Assembly (NCBI RefSeq): GCF_900108855.1
Contig: NZ_FNXY01000005.1
Coordinates: forward strand, 453,061 to 517,060
Reading direction: 5' to 3'
Origin: Dyadobacter koreensis
GTDB lineage: Bacteria; Bacteroidota; Bacteroidia; Cytophagales; Spirosomataceae
DNA: 64,000 nucleotides
Under the pieces are notes generated by a model. The model was not told the DNA's origin and made no database searches. It was given only the letters and a program-made list of their open reading frames with translations. Position numbers and translations under genes: made by a program. Of the stretch, positions 62,407 through 64,000 are shown piece after piece (the stretch's first letter is position 1; every line of letters begins with the position of its first letter).

Positions 62407-62511
62407 CCCTTTAAACAATAAGGTGCAATTTGCTCCGTTTATTGTCAAGGTTGTTTTTTACCGGCCTGACCTCAGTTACAAAAGCTTAAACATTCACTTT
62501 TTACCATTAAT

Positions 62512-63192
62512 ATGATGCTTCTACAAGCACTTACTGACTCTACTTTGGCCGCACCCGCCGCTGCTCAAGGGCTCTCTGTTATTGACCTTCTTGCAAAAGG
62601 AGGCTGGGTAATGTTCCCGCTTGGGTTATTATTTTTGGCAACTTTATTCCTGATTATCGAACGTTGGCTGGGAATTGGGTCAAACGGAAAAATTGAAAGC
62701 CAGTTTGTGGATAATGTTAAAGATTTTATTCAGCAAGGTAATTTGAAGTCGGCAGAATCTCTTTGCCGCAATCAGCATAACGCAGCAGGGCGTATTTTTG
62801 AACGCGCAATCGGTCGTATCGGATATCCGATAAAAGATATCGAGACGAGCATTGAAAACGCGAGCCAGATAGAAATTCAGCGCATGGAAGGAAATTTACC
62901 ATACCTGGGAGTAATTGCCGGTATTGCGCCCATGCTTGGGTTCGTTGGTACAATTTCAGGTATCATCAAGATTTTTTACGATATCTCGATGTCTAATGAT
63001 TTCAATATCAGTACAATTGCAGGTGGTATGTATGAAAAAATGATCACGTCAGGTTCTGGTCTGATCATCGGTTTGATCGCTTATGCAGGATATCACATCC
63101 TGAATATGAAAATTGACCGTTTTGCTTTGAGACTTCAGATGGCAGCTTCAGACTTTCTGGACGTTCTTCAGAAACCAGTTTCTTCGAAGTAA
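62512..63192 (+). CDS. MotA/TolQ/ExbB proton-channel family protein
   Basis: A 226-residue inner-membrane protein with three TM helices (about 28-50, 120-145 and 165-185). Family blocks: GGWVMFPLGLLFLATLFLI, then NLPYLGVIAGIAPMLGFVGT then ISGIIKIF, and MYEKMITSGSGLIIGLIAYA with the proton-pathway residues. It forms the pentameric stator of a TonB or Tol energy-coupling complex, paired with the ExbD-like protein downstream. No tonB gene follows in the window. Whether it serves TonB receptors or another motor is not clear. Confidence 0.93.
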   Translation: MMLLQALTDSTLAAPAAAQGLSVIDLLAKGGWVMFPLGLLFLATLFLIIERWLGIGSNGKIESQFVDNVKDFIQQGNLKSAESLCRNQHNAAGRIFERAIGRIGYPIKDIETSIENASQIEIQRMEGNLPYLGVIAGIAPMLGFVGTISGIIKIFYDISMSNDFNISTIAGGMYEKMITSGSGLIIGLIAYAGYHILNMKIDRFALRLQMAASDFLDVLQKPVSSK

Positions 63193-63258
63193 TAAGTCAG
63201 GTGAAACAAAAATTGTCTCGCCAAGTATCTCATAGTCTTACTTTTTAAATTTCTTTCA

Positions 63259-63651
63259 ATGAAAATACGTCGAAAGAGTCGGTTTGCCCCAGAGGTTTTT
63301 ACGAGCTCGCTCAACGATATTATGTTTTTTCTTTTGCTGTTCTTTTTGATCATCTCCACGATGTCAAATCCGAACGTAATTAAACTGATGCTGCCAAAAG
63401 CATCAGCGACCCAGCAGATGTATAAAAAACAAATTACTTTGTCGATCGACGACAAGAAAGTTTATTATATCGATAAAGAACCTTATGCGTTTGAGCAATT
63501 GGAAATGAAACTCCAGGAGCTTTTTTCAGGTGTTGAAGACCGGACGATTGTACTCCGTGTCGATAAAAATCTGGCTGTTCAGGATCTTGTGGATGTACTT
63601 GAACTCGGAGCAAAACAGGACATAAAAATGGTGATGGCAACGGCCAAATAA
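63259..63651 (+). CDS. ExbD/TolR-family biopolymer transport protein
   Basis: A 130-residue protein with a cytoplasmic N-terminus (KIRRKSRFAPEVFTSSLND), a single TM helix (about 21-38) beginning at the conserved Asp20, and a periplasmic domain (TLSIDDKKVYYIDKEPYAFE, TIVLRVDKNLAVQDLVDVLE). Asp20 is the proton-carrying residue of the stator complex with the ExbB-like partner 66 bases upstream. Ends at a strong terminator. Confidence 0.93.
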   Translation: MKIRRKSRFAPEVFTSSLNDIMFFLLLFFLIISTMSNPNVIKLMLPKASATQQMYKKQITLSIDDKKVYYIDKEPYAFEQLEMKLQELFSGVEDRTIVLRVDKNLAVQDLVDVLELGAKQDIKMVMATAK

Positions 63652-63661
63652 TCACTTATAC

Positions 63662-63710
63662 AAAAAAATAAAGCACTGATGTCGGGCAGATATCAGTGCT
63701 TTATTTTTTT
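63662..63710. terminator. Bidirectional terminator
   Basis: Exact 19-bp arms (63,662-63,680; 63,692-63,710; core AAAGCACTGAT) between the convergent exbD-like and oxidoreductase genes, with A-run and T-run ends. Confidence 0.9.
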
Positions 63711-63727
63711 AACGGCGCGCTAAAATA

Positions 63728-64000
63728 TTACTGCTGAGCACTCAGGTAAATTTTCTCAATAATTTCCTGCAAAATCGCCCCTTCTTCCGCAGTTGCTATA
63801 TTGCTTTCTTTCCCAAGAACCGCGTGGATAAAAGCTTCTGTATTTTTGAGTTGCGTATCGAGATCGGCCAGGTGCGGAAATGTAATGTCGGCCAGTTCAC
63901 CCGCGATTTCTGTCTGGATAGAAAATGGTTTTAAGTTTGCGCCTGCCTTACTTCCAAAAACTTCCAGATTAATAATCTCTTCTTCTTTTTGATTTAAAGC
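63728..64000 (-). CDS. Gfo/Idh/MocA-family oxidoreductase, C-terminal end
   Basis: The last 90 codons of a minus-strand gene run from the window edge to TAA at 63,728-63,730. The piece reads INLEVFGSKAGANLKPFSIQ in the middle, then FIHAVLGKESNIATAEEGA and QEIIEKIYLSAQQ at the end. The order strand-FG-K-GA, then a His helix and a terminal EG(A)-x-LQ-x-I helix is how Gfo/Idh/MocA NAD(P)-dependent sugar or inositol dehydrogenases end. The coenzyme-binding half is outside the window. Substrate unknown. Confidence 0.8.
   Translation of the reverse strand, partial: ALNQKEEEIINLEVFGSKAGANLKPFSIQTEIAGELADITFPHLADLDTQLKNTEAFIHAVLGKESNIATAEEGAILQEIIEKIYLSAQQ

Overview
The window is chromosomal DNA of a Bacteroidota bacterium, most likely order Cytophagales and possibly Dyadobacter or a close relative; the genus is an inference. 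Signs are a TonB-dependent receptor with a CarboxypepD-reg-like N-terminus, a DUF4369 protein, many lipoproteins, GH29 and GH18 enzymes, Cytophagales-type arginine decarboxylase, GlsB and GH3 proteins, and repeated -7 elements of the Bacteroidota form TAnnTTTG in front of housekeeping genes.

Positions 1 to about 10,850 form an accessory island. It holds the start of an XRE-type regulator, an unrecognised protein built from three repeats, a decayed RhuM gene among three near-perfect palindromes, a tightly coupled AAA+ ATPase / subtilisin-like (S8) protease pair, the frameshifted stub of a DUF2971 gene, and a 1266-residue STAND-like NTPase with a nuclease-like N-terminus and a long helical C-terminus. 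The right edge carries a 42-nt 3' fragment of a tRNA-Met gene, short direct repeats and an intact tRNA-Pro whose 3' end faces the island. This is the layout of an integration hotspot, and the ATPase/protease and STAND genes are the best candidates for a defence (anti-mobile-element) system.

From 10.86 kb on the content is ordinary core and surface-biology genes: a tetR-tolC-adaptor-RND efflux operon (11.1-17.7 kb) with a candidate TetR operator; arginine decarboxylase; a GmhB-like phosphatase; hemE; a HicB-like/HicA-like gene pair (23.0-24.3 kb) followed by an intergenic repeat cluster; a TonB receptor behind a TPP riboswitch (24.65-27.3 kb), so probably a thiamin-related transporter; small lipoproteins, a GH18 protein coupled to a DUF4369 protein; rocD with an S41 protease; a GH3-family protein; sbcC; and a translationally coupled sugar-modification cassette (FdtA-like cupin, DegT aminotransferase, GT2, methyltransferase; 40.9-44.1 kb).

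Further on are a sodium/solute symporter divergent from an alpha-L-fucosidase, a cluster of DnaA boxes with a 22-bp palindrome at 47.44-47.56 kb (candidate oriC or DnaA-controlled site), a histidine kinase without a partner, glutamate dehydrogenase, typA, an M28 peptidase, a TraB/GumN protein, an isolated nuoN, ffh, an MscS channel, small outer-membrane or lipoprotein genes, a Uma2 remnant, an exbB/exbD pair and the 3' end of a Gfo/Idh/MocA oxidoreductase. Most transcription units end in clear hairpin-plus-T terminators, many of them shared by convergent or flanking genes.
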